From assembly GCF_964340395.1 (NCBI RefSeq), contig NC_135561.1:19517740-19581739 (forward strand): 64,000 nucleotides of DNA, given 5' to 3'. Position 1 is the first letter of the stretch; every line of letters begins with the position of its first letter. Under the pieces are notes generated by a model. The model did no database searches, was not told the origin of the DNA, and saw nothing but the letters and a program-made list of their open reading frames with translations. Origin of the DNA: Glandiceps talaboti (taxonomy: Eukaryota; Hemichordata; Enteropneusta; Spengelidae). The position numbers and the translations under genes were made by a program. This document shows, in pieces, positions 36,803 to 49,043 of the stretch.

Positions 36803-37425
36803 GATCAATAATTCAATGTAGGATAAAAATTAATTTTATTTAGTTTGGGGGTGGGGGTTAACCATTTTAGTTCTCATCCTACAAAAACGACTTTATTTTT
36901 AATGGAATCTGTGTTGTACTCCTAAATGCAAATATCTCAAAAACAAAACATGCCAAATCAAGAAATGGAAGAATTTGCGCTATAGTAAATGCATCGCACT
37001 AACATACAGTTAACCCTTTCATGACCAGAGACGGATTTTAAATAATATGGGGACCCAATTTATATGAATATTTTCATAATTACAATAATATTACTTTATT
37101 ATGAAGTAACATATCTTTAATTCCAGTCTAAAATGAAGTTGATATATGCCAAAAAACTTACATAAAACAAGAATTTTGTCCAAACAATTTTGGCGGGAAT
37201 GTTTTCAGTATTGAAGGGGTTAAAGAGCTATTTATTCCTCACTACATATTGGCTTTGTATTCCTAACACTACATACTGCTACATACTGATTTGAAATTGA
37301 TCGTACTGTCTGAAACAATGATCAATTTTGGCCAATTTAGATTGGGGGGGGGGGATTCCTGAGGCCTAATTACAAGAATTTAGTTTTTTAACCTACATTG
37401 AACTATTGATCTCACCCCTAAAGAA
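36803..37425 (+). mobile_element. TIR family T, copy 2 (both ends present)
   Basis: The left end AGATCAATAATTCAATGTAGG and, inverted on the right, GAGATCAATAGTTCAATGTA form TIRs of about 28 bases. The interior is non-coding with a poly-G run and about one and a half units of the minisatellite that is expanded in copy 3. A nested MITE sits at 37014-37219. Confidence 0.7.
37014..37219. mobile_element. Nested TTAA-flanked MITE, piggyBac-like, 206 bp
   Basis: TTAA at 37010-37013 and 37220-37223 flank ends CCCTTTCA and TGAAGGGG, which are inverted repeats. TTAA duplication and CCC-starting ends are typical of piggyBac-type transposons. Copies 1 and 3 of the host repeat lack this block, so it inserted after that family spread. 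No coding capacity. Confidence 0.6.
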
Positions 37426-38262
37426 ACAGCAACTTATACCACTTATAACTTGCCGACGTGATTGAGTGAAGGATCCTCGTGTGTGTTTAGTGCCTCTCTT
37501 ATTGTTAATTTTTGGTATCAAATGTGTCTATCTCTATGTAAACAAAATACGACGTCATGTCATTCTGATGTAATATGTTTGTACCATGGTTTTGATTTTG
37601 ATTTATTCATGCTTCTCGTATACGTAGGAAGTTAATCACTTATGATTGAAATATCTCAACTGTATACATTACACTCTATCTACTGTGTAATAATTATGAT
37701 AATCTCAAAATATCTAAATGTACATTAAGTTGCACACACACCACGTCTTTACACCTAAATTCCGACAGTAAATACCAACCATGAATGAGGATGAATTAGT
37801 TGTTCCATCAGCACTTTATATATCCTAAATTTTGTCTATATCTTGGGACAAAATTATTTGGAATATTTCAACGTTGAATTTGAAAATTTACCAAAGTGCT
37901 TGCAAAAGAACAAACTTTATTGCAGAAAACAAGTTTTCTTTACAATCTTCGGAAAGCAGTGCTATCTTTTTAAACAGATTCACCTGGTGATCTGAAAAAT
38001 CGTCGACAAATTAGACGTAAAGATATTGTCACGACGGCTTTAATTTTGTATTCACAGACATTCCTGTTCGTAATCTATCATTTCAGTAAGTACCTCATTC
38101 TTCACTGAAAACTGTCTATGACACTCACCGGTCGATAACACAATGTGATAATTCATCAAGCAACAACAGTTAGTCTCCATGTATACAATAGACTATGAAA
38201 GGACGTGAAATGTGAGATCTCGCTAAAAAAACCTTTAAAAAGAAAAACAGCCATCTCGAAAT
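37426..38262. other. Non-coding stretch, possible divergent 5' region
   Basis: On the minus strand CGACCG|GTGAGT (38129/38128) is a good donor preceded by a short ATG-started open stretch, which could be an untranslated first exon of the TRPC gene. It does not join the ankyrin exon in frame as coding sequence. On the + strand it precedes the exon at 38263. Confidence 0.3.
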
Positions 38263-38359
38263 ATGGGATCATCACGACAGAACTCCACACAGTATGCAGG
38301 CTATACTACTATTCCTTCCCAAGACGTGACAAAACGCGATTGGTCTGAATTCAGTGCAG
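38263..38359 (+). CDS. Candidate first coding exon of an unknown gene
   Basis: ATG at 38263 (AATATGG context, in-frame TAA upstream at 38236) is followed by 32 codons and a strong donor, GCAG|GTATGT. The peptide starts MGSSRQNSTQYAGYTTIPSQ and continues with VTKRDWSEF. It is polar and tyrosine/serine-rich, like the cytosolic N-terminus of a multi-pass membrane protein; this is inference and no family is recognised. Codon content is balanced, unlike the AT-rich flanks. It ends in phase 1. The continuing exons were not identified with confidence; 52954-53013 may be the last one. Confidence 0.5.
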
Positions 38360-38771
38360 GTATGTATTCGATAGGCCTACAGGTCTCCAAGCATCTAAAC
38401 CAAATCTAATACAGTCACTTCGATATTTTAGACTTAGGGAACCCTTCACATGTGACCTAACTAAATATTAAAAGAAAGTTGGTTTATAAAGAAGAGAGAG
38501 TTCCAGGTGTATGAGCCTAGAAGCTTATATATCCAGAAACTCAAGATTAATCTAAACAAATCTTCGTAGAAGACCAAGACCAAGAATATAATTCAGACAG
38601 ATAAAGATGTCTGTCAGTCAAGAGTAACATGAACTTGAAGATAACTCATGATAAGACCAATGCGACGCGATATCTAATTTGGGCTGGAAAATCAGCCACA
38701 CTCAAGAGTTTGATATTCACAGAAAGGCTTCATTTCTACCTCCCGTAAAGGGAGGTTATGTTATGCTTTTG

Positions 38772-38780
38772 TCTGTGTGT

Positions 38781-38825
<45 letters not shown>

Positions 38826-38929
38826 TGAATGTATGTATGTATGTATGTATGTATGTATGTATGTATGTATGTATGTATGTATGTATGTATGTATGTCTGT
38901 CTGTCTGTCTGTATGTATGTATGTATGTG
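38772..38929. repeat. (GT)n / (ATGT)n / (CTGT)n microsatellite
   Basis: Compound array of about 158 bases, about 410 bases after the candidate exon donor. Confidence 0.95.
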
Positions 38930-41900
38930 GACACATTGACGCAGTAATTAGTTTTAATGAGTAATTTGTATAATTAATGGTTTTGGTAATTAATCTATAT
39001 ATTAAGAATGCAAGTTTCAAATTCAATATAATGTGGTACAGACATCAACGATAACAAAGCATACATATCCTTTAAAACCTGTTGGTATGTTTGTTATTGT
39101 TGATGATTTATGTGCATAACTAATTATCGGTAATTTGGCTATATTTTAGTAAGAATGCATTCCAACAATGTGTGTAGGAGCAAACTTTATAAACCTATAG
39201 TTTGCCCTACAGGATCGGAGGTATTCAATTTAAATCTGGTGACATTTGAACTTGAAGATCAAAGTCACGGTCAATAAATGTAATATCAGCTTAATGATCA
39301 TATCTGATTATGTGAGATGGAGAACAGACACTTAAGCTGGATACTGTGCAAATAAGATGTTTAGATTTATACAACGGCCGACATTCAATCAAACATGGTA
39401 TGTACACAATTATGAAATAATAAAGTATACCCACTGTACTCTATTTGAAGGAATACAATGGCTCGATTTTGACATTTGACCTTAATAGTCAGGGTCAAAT
39501 TTTGTGATATCAGAAGGAAGCTCATATATGTAGTCAATTGAACAGTCTCTATGTATTACCGTTTCTGAGTAATTGTACAAATAGTGGGTTTGTACAACAA
39601 ATATGGCTAACATTTCGTACAAATATGGCATGAAGCAAAAGTGAGAGACATGCACATGCCCACTGTGTGGCCAAATATTAATGAAATCGACCAGCGCATG
39701 TCAGATATATGGCTGGTCACTGACACACGCACTCATGCATGCACAGGCGTACGACGCACTCACAGACGGAAGAAATATATTGGAATTTGCTGAAGCCCCG
39801 CCAGACGTCGTCCATATGGAATAAATAAAGCTGCTGTTCCTACAATTTTGTGACTAGGTTTAATACATTTCTGATCAATTTATTCCCTTATTATTTGATT
39901 TCGTATTGAGGGAGTAAGTACAGAAGAGCTTATAATTAGCGCCATGAAACCATGTTTACTAAAGGAAGACCGTCTCCTCACCATGTTCATGGTAGCTAGG
40001 CAACCAAGTTCCCACGTCATTATGAGAATTGATATCGTTATGACATATTCCCACATATCATAAAATGACCCGAAACTGGCCTATGGATATGTTGATCTGA
40101 TCCAACAGCTTAAGGGGTCAATTTTTTTTATCAAAGACATACTTCTTTTCTGTTGCCACGGCAACGGTGTAAAATTCAACACGCCGCTGTCCGGGGGGAT
40201 TAAAGATCTCTACGTGTGGTCATCATTTATTGTCAAGGTGTGATTAGTTTTTAACACTCCGTTATCATCTATTATATATGAACATTTTGCTGTTTACGTC
40301 TTAGCAATATAGAATACATAAGCGTATAACAGCGTCTGAAAACCAACATATGTATTCAAAGAAAAGCAATCAGAATTGCCATATTGGATTTATACTTTTA
40401 TCTTTTGAGTTGGGGTAAACGCCATAAAAGTTTATTTTACTTTAATTAATTACATTACATCGAACTAATTATGTCTTAAATGTATATAAGTGAAAATGAA
40501 GCAGCAAGCTAATAGCTAATAAACTGTAAGTCCCTACTCCTAATACACACATAATACTCACGCAGAGCTGCTCCTTGTACCCCAGATATTTGTTTGCATC
40601 AAATCTTGACATAAATTCTCTCATTTCTTGAATGATTTTTTAATACCAATTGTGTTTTAATGATATTTTTGTGAAATCCACGCTTACATCAACCTGAGCT
40701 GTGCCAAAGATTCGCAGAATAGACAACAAATTAACCAAAGACTTTTGGCGGGAAAGTGATTTGGAATGTTTTGACGACATCTTTGCCGAAAGGGTACACC
40801 ATTTTTGCGAGAGTAAATAGTGTAATCCTAGAATTTAGAGTGACTATCATGAATATTTTAAAAGAATAATGAATATTTGATATCTTGAATAAAAATAACA
40901 AATTGCGTCTTTGGGACTATGTTATTCAGCTAATCTTTAGATTTCAGAATTGAAGAACAAAACATATATTTTTACATCATCAAAATTTCACGAGTAATTA
41001 TTTAAAAAGGAAAAAGACCTTGGTGCAGAGTCAATTACAAATATATTAAAGCAATTATAATATAATATTTCCCCTGTGATTATATTTATGTATTAAAAAT
41101 TTATAATTAGCTAATTAGTTGGTAACCTAAAACCTAGAGCTGACTGTCAAGCGAGTTCCTAAAACAGCGTTGCTGAACACTGTCTTCTCCATCGACTCAA
41201 TTACAGTAGAAATGATGTTGGCTTGATGTTTCACTCTTGGGGACATGGTGTCTTTTACCCACCGACATGCACAATTCAACTTTAGACTAACAATAACAGA
41301 GACACAACAAATAGAGCAGGATGCCATACTCCATCACATTGAAAAGTGATAAGCATTGCTATTTTTTCAAGGGCAGTAGAATCAGGCTTCTAATGAAAAC
41401 ATTACAGGTGGACTTGATGATTTTAATGGCTTCAATTATTAACATTTTCTAACTATGATAATCAACATGGTAACCTGTCTACTTCTACATCCCCACTGTG
41501 TACGGCTCATATATAATTGTTTATTTTGTATTTGAAGTAGTCTGAGTGAGTTTACAATATGTTATGTCACATGAGTGAAGCACCATAGCACCATTATTTG
41601 TACGGCAAAATCATAAACATGCGCATTTTACTATTCTCTGAATTTCTACAACATATTCATAACCTTGAATAAGGAATAAAATACCAATATTATAAAATTA
41701 CGTGTATGGTTCACTCATCATCCTTGCTATATATAATACTAAGTTTGTGGGAAAAAGCAATATCGCTAGCAACCAATCAGAAGGAAAAAAATCAAATATG
41801 GCCGCCATAATATAGATGGCATCATGGCAGTGATAGATTATGGGATATCGACATGTAAAGGCACTTGACTGTCCGTATGACTTCAGACCATGTATATATT

Positions 41901-42499
41901 TTCTATGGTGGTCTGAGACACGACAAACTAATGAAACTCTTTCGGCCTCGATAAGTTCTTTGATGGCGTTAATTTATCACTAAGGGCGATGTATTACACT
42001 AAAGTACGTAGAGAGCGCTGTTATTAGTTACTAGGTGCTGAAGGGGTTTCAAATAGAATTGATTACAGTACGGGCGATATCGCAGGGAGTGTTGATAGTT
42101 TTGGTAGGTGATTTATGATCATTAAGTACCGTTAAAACTTAGCGAGTAGGCTTCAAACAGTATGATAACGAAGTCTGTTATAATTTCACAAATGGCGCCA
42201 ATGACATCGTAGCACAACTGATCATACTAATAATCATGTTGACAAAATAAGAGTAGCAAATCACTTGACAATGACAATTATCATATCAGGATTTGAGTTT
42301 ATGAAATAATTTTCAGCTAATTTTCATATCACTAATTTCGTCACTTTGCACATTGCCAGTATCGGAAGAAAAGCAGCACTAGCAGTAATTGGAGAGTGTT
42401 GTTTTTTGATAAGACATTCAACCTACACATTGTATAATTATGTTAATTTGAAGGTCGATTGAATCCATAATTTTAGCATCAGATTGAAATCGAGGTTGC
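38930..42499. other. Non-coding stretch
   Basis: Two similar segments containing TGACATTTGA(A/C)CTT and GTCAA lie near 39240 and 39470, a degenerate local duplication. No exon, RNA gene or clear transposon end is seen. Confidence 0.5.
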
Positions 42500-42720
42500 A
42501 TTTGGGAGCTGATTTTTGGGTGCGGACGTAAAAGTCAATTTTATTTCTATTTATTGTATCACATCATGTGTACAGCTTAACAAATATGTTTAGCCAAAGG
42601 TGATTCAATATTGTTCAAGGTGTACGATATTACAAGTAACTCATTAAATCTTACAATAGTTTTTTTTCAAAAAACGTTCAAAACTAGTGCAGCTTTAAAG
42701 ACAATCTATCAGACAGTTAA
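42500..42720 (+). repeat. Dispersed repeat family R2, copy
   Basis: Shares GTGTACAGCT, GGTGTACGATATTACAAGTA, TTTTTCAAAAA and GTGCAGCTTTAAAGA blocks in the same order with 46200-46375. Non-coding. Confidence 0.6.
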
Positions 42721-42925
42721 AACCATTTGAAAAAGGAAATACTGACCTATTTCCGTATATAGAGTTTAAATTTTTGTTTTTACATCTCACACGACGGCTT
42801 TTTTTTTGCGAAATTCGCAAAGAAAATACAAGCACTGATAGAGACCACAGCACATTAAATGTCAACTTTTTATCTCACAGTGAACACAAATAAACAATTT
42901 TATGTTTGAATCTTTCTTTTTTCTG

Positions 42926-43088
42926 TACATACATACATACATACATATATACATACATACATACATACATACATACATACATACATACATACATACATGC
43001 ATGCATGCATGCATGCATGCATGCATACATACATACATACATACATACATACATACATACATACATACATACATACACACACACACAC
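42926..43088. repeat. (ACAT)n / (GCAT)n microsatellite
   Basis: ACAT units with a central GCAT block; 163 bases. Confidence 0.95.
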
Positions 43089-43743
43089 TATGTTTTAAAG
43101 AAATGTCACGCCAGAAGTGGACGATTTTCAAGGTTAATTTTTCAAACTAATAATCAACTACTATGCACATTAATGCATACTTTTGTTAGATTAACTACTA
43201 ATATTACTATTAGCTTATTACATAACTCTTGACCTTCATTTATACTAGTATATTTGCGATTCAATACATTCGAGAACAAAATGTCATGTAACATCAATCA
43301 ATCATGAATGTAGTTTATGAAATTACCATGAGAGAGAATATTTTCAGATCATTTTTACTCTGTACCCTGGCATGTAAAATTAGTTTTGTATTAGTACACA
43401 AAGATGGTGATAATGTCGATTGTACTTTAATGGCAGTAAATGACACATGACATGTCGAATATAAAATGCATGTTGATTATTAAAGTATAATAATAACTGT
43501 ACAAAGCAGACGACTTTACTTTACTGCTCGCATTGAAACACTAGTTCAATGACTCCGACTTTGGTAGCATTTTGTCTGTATAACTATGTTTTGGTGAACG
43601 AAAATGACAAGCAAAGAAACTTGAATAGATGACGAAAAGAAGACCTGGTAAAGGTTCATGAAAATCCTTTATACTTCATTAAATACAGTATTTTGACCGA
43701 ATGTAGACATCACTACATCGTTATCGTCTATGTCGTCATTATA
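43089..43743. other. Non-coding stretch
   Basis: AT-rich with nothing recognised. Confidence 0.5.
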
Positions 43744-43761
43744 TCGTCGTTGTCGTCGTCG

Positions 43762-43825
<64 letters not shown>

Positions 43826-43889
43826 TAACACCACCACCACCACCACCGTCACCATCATCATCATCAGCACCATCATCACCACCACCATG
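43744..43889. repeat. (TCA)n / (ACC)n trinucleotide array
   Basis: CGT, then TCA for about 80 bases, then ACC and mixed CAT/CAC. A frame through it reads poly-Ser then Pro, but there is no splice or domain support for coding. Confidence 0.9.
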
Positions 43890-44008
43890 CAAAAAGATTC
43901 CCTAGTAGGTACTACCTTTTCAAATGGTGTGTGTTAGTGCTAAAGCTATATAAAATCACTACTATAAAAGAGTCGGTTGTTGATCAAATGGAAAATAAAA
44001 AGATTCAC

Positions 44009-44317
44009 CTGAAGCGGACCTGTCTCCTAGTACGAGCCATTGAGGTGACGAAAACCGCACGGTATCCAAGACATTTCTTCCCATGTACGATCTTTCAATA
44101 TAATCCGAGGAATTGAATAACAATGGCGCCGTGGCCGCAACATCAGTAACCACCGAGAAATCGAATCCGGGTATCAGGTTAACAGAATTACCAATATGAA
44201 TTACACACAATATCTGTACATTACTAGGTGCGAAAAATGCTCTTTCTCCGCTCCTACATCCTGCATCATTTTGTAATTCCAGACTAATCTTTTGTAACAC
44301 GTTCACAGGGAATTGCA
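44009..44317 (-). CDS. Candidate internal exon of an unknown gene
   Basis: On the minus strand an acceptor-like TTTTACGCAG and a donor-like CTTCAG|GTGAAT bracket 309 bases that are open in one frame. The content is unusually GC-balanced for the region (GTTGCGGCCACGGCGCC). The peptide includes LELQNDAGCRSGERAFFAP and IHIGNSVNLIPGFDFSVVTD. No domain is recognised; an extracellular beta-rich module would fit, as a guess. No partner exon was found. Confidence 0.35.
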
Positions 44318-45558
44318 CTGCGTAAAACTGATATATGTTTCACTTGGCTGCATACATTATGTAACGATATACATACGACTCATCAACACATGAACAGCGT
44401 TAATTTTCTATCTACACCAAGACCTTACATTCTAACAGTGTCGTAGAAACGTGCATCTGATTTGCAAACTCAAATGTCGACCCATGCCAGTGATTATTAA
44501 AATCGACGAAACAACGACAACTAAAGGGGTCCTGTATAATTTGATTGATTGGGGCAACATATCTTTTTACTTATTCACTCGTTAATTCGACCAAGGCACT
44601 GCATGATGGTAAACACAATTAGATAGAAAAATACCTGGATAGTTAAATTCAGAAAAAAATTCAAACTTTGAAAGACCGATAACGTGTATGAGGACAATTG
44701 GCGGTAGTTAGGAGTTGACGACATGCTTGCTACAACATCTGGGCGCAATGTTGTGAAAATATGAAAGCCGACGTAATATATACAGAAGGCCAGGATTTTT
44801 TATTTTGATGACAGGTTTAATGTTTTATATTAAGTTCCCTTCGGGATACACGACTATTATAGCAACTAGTACTAGCAGACTTCTATTGCATTTAAATCGT
44901 TCTGTAGTTCACCCCTGAGTGCCGTCTTTCATAGAGGACAATTGTGTATTACTATCGCAACAAAACAAAAAGGTATAACAAAAACACTTCAAATAAAAGC
45001 CGCCTTTTTGCGTTATTGCAAATCCAATCTATTTAGAATCTTAATAATTTCTCCTGATATATCGGAATATTTCGATTTGTATGAAATAAAAGCAAATAAA
45101 CGTTAATGCATACGATATAATAATCCCAACTTTACAGATATAGAAAATTAAAATACTCGATTAAAATTTTTTTTTTAACAAAGGTAAATGACGCCTGTTT
45201 CGTTCTAAATGGGTCAGACAGGTCACACTTCTGTTGTCGTGGTTACAAATGGAGTAAAGAGATTGAAAAGTTAATGTAAAGGCGAAATTACAACTGAATC
45301 GAGTTACAGAAATATGTTAGTAGATGTTTTTATACAAATAAATGCAAAGAAGTAGTAAACAATAGAACGTGTACGAATCTAATATAGTTCAAAAAGTTAA
45401 CAACTGAAATTATTTTTAAATATAGCAGTGATTAGAATCGTTAGGAAACGTTCGTGGGTTTTTCTCTACTCAACTTAGGTGTAACGACGATGACAAATTT
45501 GATATTCATGCATTGATCGTCGTGATTAAAACACCAAAGATAGCAAACATCTTTAAGG
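44318..45558. other. Non-coding stretch
   Basis: AT-rich with no exon or repeat recognised. Confidence 0.5.
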
Positions 45559-46178
45559 GAGAGATGATTAGTTCAATGTGGGATGAAAACTAAATGTTTA
45601 TACTTAGGCCTCAGACCCCTCATCCCTTCAAACCAAATTTGCCAAAATTTGAAAATTTATTCAAACCGCATAATCAATTTCAAATCAGTGTGTAGTAGTA
45701 TGTAGTCCTATGAATACAAAGCCAGTATGTAGTGCTATGTAGTGCTATGAATACAAATCCAGTATGTAGTAGTATGTAGTGCTATGAATACAAAGCCAGT
45801 ATGTAGCAGTATGTACTGCTATGAATACAAAGCCAGTATGTAGTAGCATGTAGTGCTATGAAGACAAAGCCATTATGTAGTATGTATTGTTATGAATACA
45901 AAGCCAGTATGTAGTAGTATGTAATGCTATGAATACAAAGCCAGTATGTAGTAGTATGTAATGCTATGAATACAAAGCCAGTATGTAGTAGTATGTAGTG
46001 CTATGAATACAAAGCCAGTATATAGTAAGTAAAAATTACTTCTTTTGTTACTTTACTTTAGTGCCATGCATTTACTATAGCAACATTCTTCCATTTCTCA
46101 ATTTGAAATGTTTGTATTTAGGGGTACAGAACATCTATGAAAAGTAAAATCGATTTTGTAGGATGAGAACTAAAATGA
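45559..46178 (-). mobile_element. TIR family T, copy 3, with expanded minisatellite
   Basis: In reverse orientation relative to copies 1 and 2: AGTTCAATGTGGGATGAAAAC at the left is the terminal CCTACATTGAACT block inverted, and GTAGGATGAGAACTAAAATG at the right corresponds to the block near the other end of copy 2. Between them, the single unit of copy 1 is expanded to a nine-unit array (45686-46015). Confidence 0.7.
45686..46015. repeat. 37-bp minisatellite, 9 units
   Basis: Eight units of 37 bp and one of 34 bp. Each begins CAGTATGTAGTAGTATGTAG and continues TGCTATGAATACAAAGC. Units at the right-hand end are nearly identical and those at the left more diverged, pointing to recent growth at one side. 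Confidence 0.92.
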
Positions 46179-46199
46179 CAATACCAGCTCGAAGTCATG

Positions 46200-46375
46200 A
46201 TCGCCGTTGAGGGCGCTTATTTTGGGTGCCATAACATGTATACAGCTACAAAATATTAACGTTCACCACGCGAGGTAATTTAATACTGTTCACGCTGTAC
46301 AATATTACGAGTAATATATTGTATCTAACAACATTTTCAAAAATGATCCCACTACAGCTAGATCAGATTTAAGAC
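46200..46375 (+). repeat. Dispersed repeat family R2, copy
   Basis: TGTATACAGCTA, CTGTACAATATTACGAGTAA, TTTTCAAAAATGATCC and CTACAGCTAGATCAG align in order with 42500-42720. Confidence 0.6.
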
Positions 46376-46947
46376 TTGTGTATTATATAGCAATACCATA
46401 ATCATATTACCTCTTGAACCCAAATAGCAACTTAGTTTGAAATTCCAGTTTTCGACCCAATCTATGCTTCAGAGGGAATATGACGTTTCGCCTTATAAAT
46501 GTCTATCACCAATGTATTCCTTACAGTTCTAACCACAATGAGCAGAATGTATGTTCTTAGTTCATCATTTCTTGTATCACTGCTTTCTGAAAGATCATTA
46601 CATGATGCGGGTTTATTAATCCGATATTCTCAACCATTTCCAATCTACATTCTGGTACAACAGCGGAAACAGTGGTTTCAACAAATGATAGCAAGTAGAT
46701 TATGAAAATACACACTGAACGTCTAAAACATAAATACTGTATTGGTCTTCCTGCTCACTGAGTTATTCTTTCACGACTGGTGAAACCTACCAATTTTACA
46801 AGTCTAACTGTACATGTACATATATATGTATATATGTACATATATATACATGTACATAAATAGTCTATCAGGAACGTCAGCTTTTATTAATTTCTTTGGA
46901 CGGAGGAGTATTATTTATCAGTGACAGCATGCTACCATGTCTGTAGT
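46376..46947. other. Non-coding stretch with a small AT palindrome
   Basis: Bases 46809-46857 are a palindromic ACATGTACATATATATG-type run. The frame at 46499-46705 has no recognisable content. Confidence 0.5.
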
Positions 46948-47155
46948 TATCAAAGTTGTCGAAATCAATGTCACCAAAGTAGTATGAAAGCACTTTGTTG
47001 AACCCAATATCCCCTAAAGTTGTGTTAAAGTTCTTTGTCGAAACCAATGTCGCTAGTACTGCTGTGGTATGAAAGCTGTTTGTCGAAACCGATATCACCA
47101 CAGTAGTATGAAAATTCTTTGTCGAAACCGATGTCACCATGTAGTATGAAAGCTC
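46948..47155. repeat. Degenerate minisatellite, about 5 units
   Basis: Repeated GTCGAAACCAATGTC...GTAGTATGAAA units of variable length (about 33-45 bases). On the minus strand they read as repeated STKNFHTT-like peptides, but the units are not a multiple of three throughout, so it is taken as non-coding. Confidence 0.65.
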
Positions 47156-47924
47156 TACTAATAAAGAAATACAAATGACTGCCAGACATGGCAGTATGTA
47201 ATGAGTCATCCTACCCCGCCAATATGACTTGGCCACTGCTGAGAGCAGGTCGTTGATACAGTGACGTCTCCAAATGCCCTGACACTATTATCTAAATAAA
47301 TGTAGTTAATAATTTTTAAAGACCAACGCAATTTCGTTGGCGGTGTATTTCCTGGACGGCACATTTGCACACAATTTTCATCAGTGAAACCATGGAATCC
47401 AGTCTCAAAATAACTAAAATAGCCTATTATCACCTGACAGAACCATTTTTCTCGTCATTAAGACATCGTCAAAACATACTCTAGACTAGCATGCGCAATA
47501 GGCACATTAAGGTATCAGTTTCCTGATAAACACGATGTGGGAATTTTATATTTAACTTGGGCTGATTTAATTCGGATTCTACAAAATGATGGATTGGAAT
47601 TAAAACATTCGGTACATGATATTTGAATAAGTTTGAAAAATTTAGAAAGCAAATAAACTGATAATCCATCGTCCTGCTCATTAGTTTCTATTCACGATTT
47701 CCTTTTTGTATAAATAATAAATTATTCAAATGTATTCCCCTTGGTGTGGGTGATATTCATAATCACAGCGTCGTAAAACATTTAGTTCAGTCTCAGCAAT
47801 TCATCGTTTTCCATGTATTGCATATATTAAAGATAGTCTATACCAATTAACGAGGCATATTATACCGGTAGCACATGCAAGCTTAGTTGTTGAGCAGTGG
47901 AGAACGCGTTTGAACAAACAATAT
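47156..47924. other. Non-coding stretch
   Basis: No exon or repeat is recognised. Confidence 0.5.
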
Positions 47925-48195
47925 GGGGATTTCTATGTTGACCGTTCTACGCCACGACAATTCCTGTGTATGTCATGGTTCTGCGGTGCTCGAAATTTGT
48001 GTCAAAAACGATCAAAGTCACCATGGATCTTCCAAATTTTCCATAAAATATGCTTTAAATTAGCAGGTATAGTGACATTACTCCCCCAAATGTTTTTTAT
48101 TCACCCGGAAAATATTCGTTACCTAAGGATTTTGTCACTCCTCGTCGACTACTCCTCGAAGTGACAAGGCCATTGAGGTTACTCGTATTTTTCAT
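47925..48195 (+). repeat. Dispersed repeat family R1, copy 3
   Basis: Aligns with the other copies through GGTTCTGCGGTGCTCGAAAT, GTGTCAAAAACG, ACTCCCCCAAATGTTTTT, TTACCTAAGGATTTTGTCAC and GAAGTGACAAGGCC. The apparent frame 47910-48164 lies inside it and is rejected as a gene. Confidence 0.7.
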
Positions 48196-48770
48196 ATTAA
48201 AGAATACTATCAATATATAACAATATTTACACATCAATTAGGTGTAATAACTGGCGATGTCATTCTTATTATCCAAATTATGAAATTCATAAACATAATC
48301 ACGAAAAACACAATTTTAAGCGAAATGAAATGAAATGAAAAACTACTGTCATTGAAAGTGTTGTCCTGGACAACACTTATTGAGTCAAATACCCCGTCAA
48401 GTCACATACGTCTAGTAAAGTATGGGTGAAATTATCCGTAAACTCGAGTAGCAAAATAAGGCGAATTATTGAACGAATTCGATGGAAACTGTAATGGAAA
48501 CCAGGTTTTCATATCCGGAACGATTACTTGTATGTCTTAGGAAAACGAGGTACGTGAAATGAGAAAAATACATAGTATAATAATTGTGTATCAAGTAAAT
48601 TAGTCGTTGTGATATTAGAAGCTAATGTTAATGTTTGAGTCGAAGTATATGTAGTACATGGTTATAAAGTGAGTGCTTGCCTCTACACATTTGTTTATTC
48701 CTTAAGATTGAGTTTATATACTTTTTTCAGGAGGGGTGCTGTTATAAAAGAGTACATGTATTCTACTTAC
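48196..48770. other. Non-coding stretch
   Basis: A local hairpin AGTGTTGTCCTGGACAACACT lies at about 48357-48377. Nothing else recognised. Confidence 0.5.
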
Positions 48771-49043
48771 TAAAGCATACACGTGACCATGACTTGCAAT
48801 CGGCAGAACCAAAGCTCGTACTAAATACATAGCTATATACGTACAATACAAAGTCAAAGAAAACCCTGTCATGCAAGTAACTGCAGTGTGTTCACATTTA
48901 TCGTACCTCCATCTTGTTACACAATCTTTATTCAAAATATCAGTGAATTTACTCGGAGTAAATTTAATATCTAAAACCTTTGCACATTTGTAGATATATA
49001 GTATGCAGCACAATGAGAGAATTACAAAAATCATTAAAGTCAT
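48771..49043 (-). CDS. Candidate exon encoding a small membrane segment
   Basis: An ATG-started minus-strand frame of 91 codons runs into a perfect donor, GCTTTA|GTAAGT, in phase 0. It has a hydrophobic start (MTLMIFVILSLCCILYIY), a Cys-containing polar loop (DCVTRWRYDKCEHTAVTC) and a second hydrophobic stretch (GFSLTLYCTYIAMYLVRALV), giving two likely membrane helices. No family is recognised and no second exon was found. Codon use is AT-rich like the surroundings, so chance is possible. Confidence 0.3.

Noticed and set aside
38129-38200. Coding first exon of the TRPC gene on the minus strand
   Set aside because: The donor at 38129 is good, but the ATG-started frame would join the ankyrin exon out of frame; only an untranslated exon remains possible.
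46877-47236. 119-codon minus frame with repeated STKNFHTT motifs
   Set aside because: A degenerate minisatellite with units of unequal length; no coding constraint visible.
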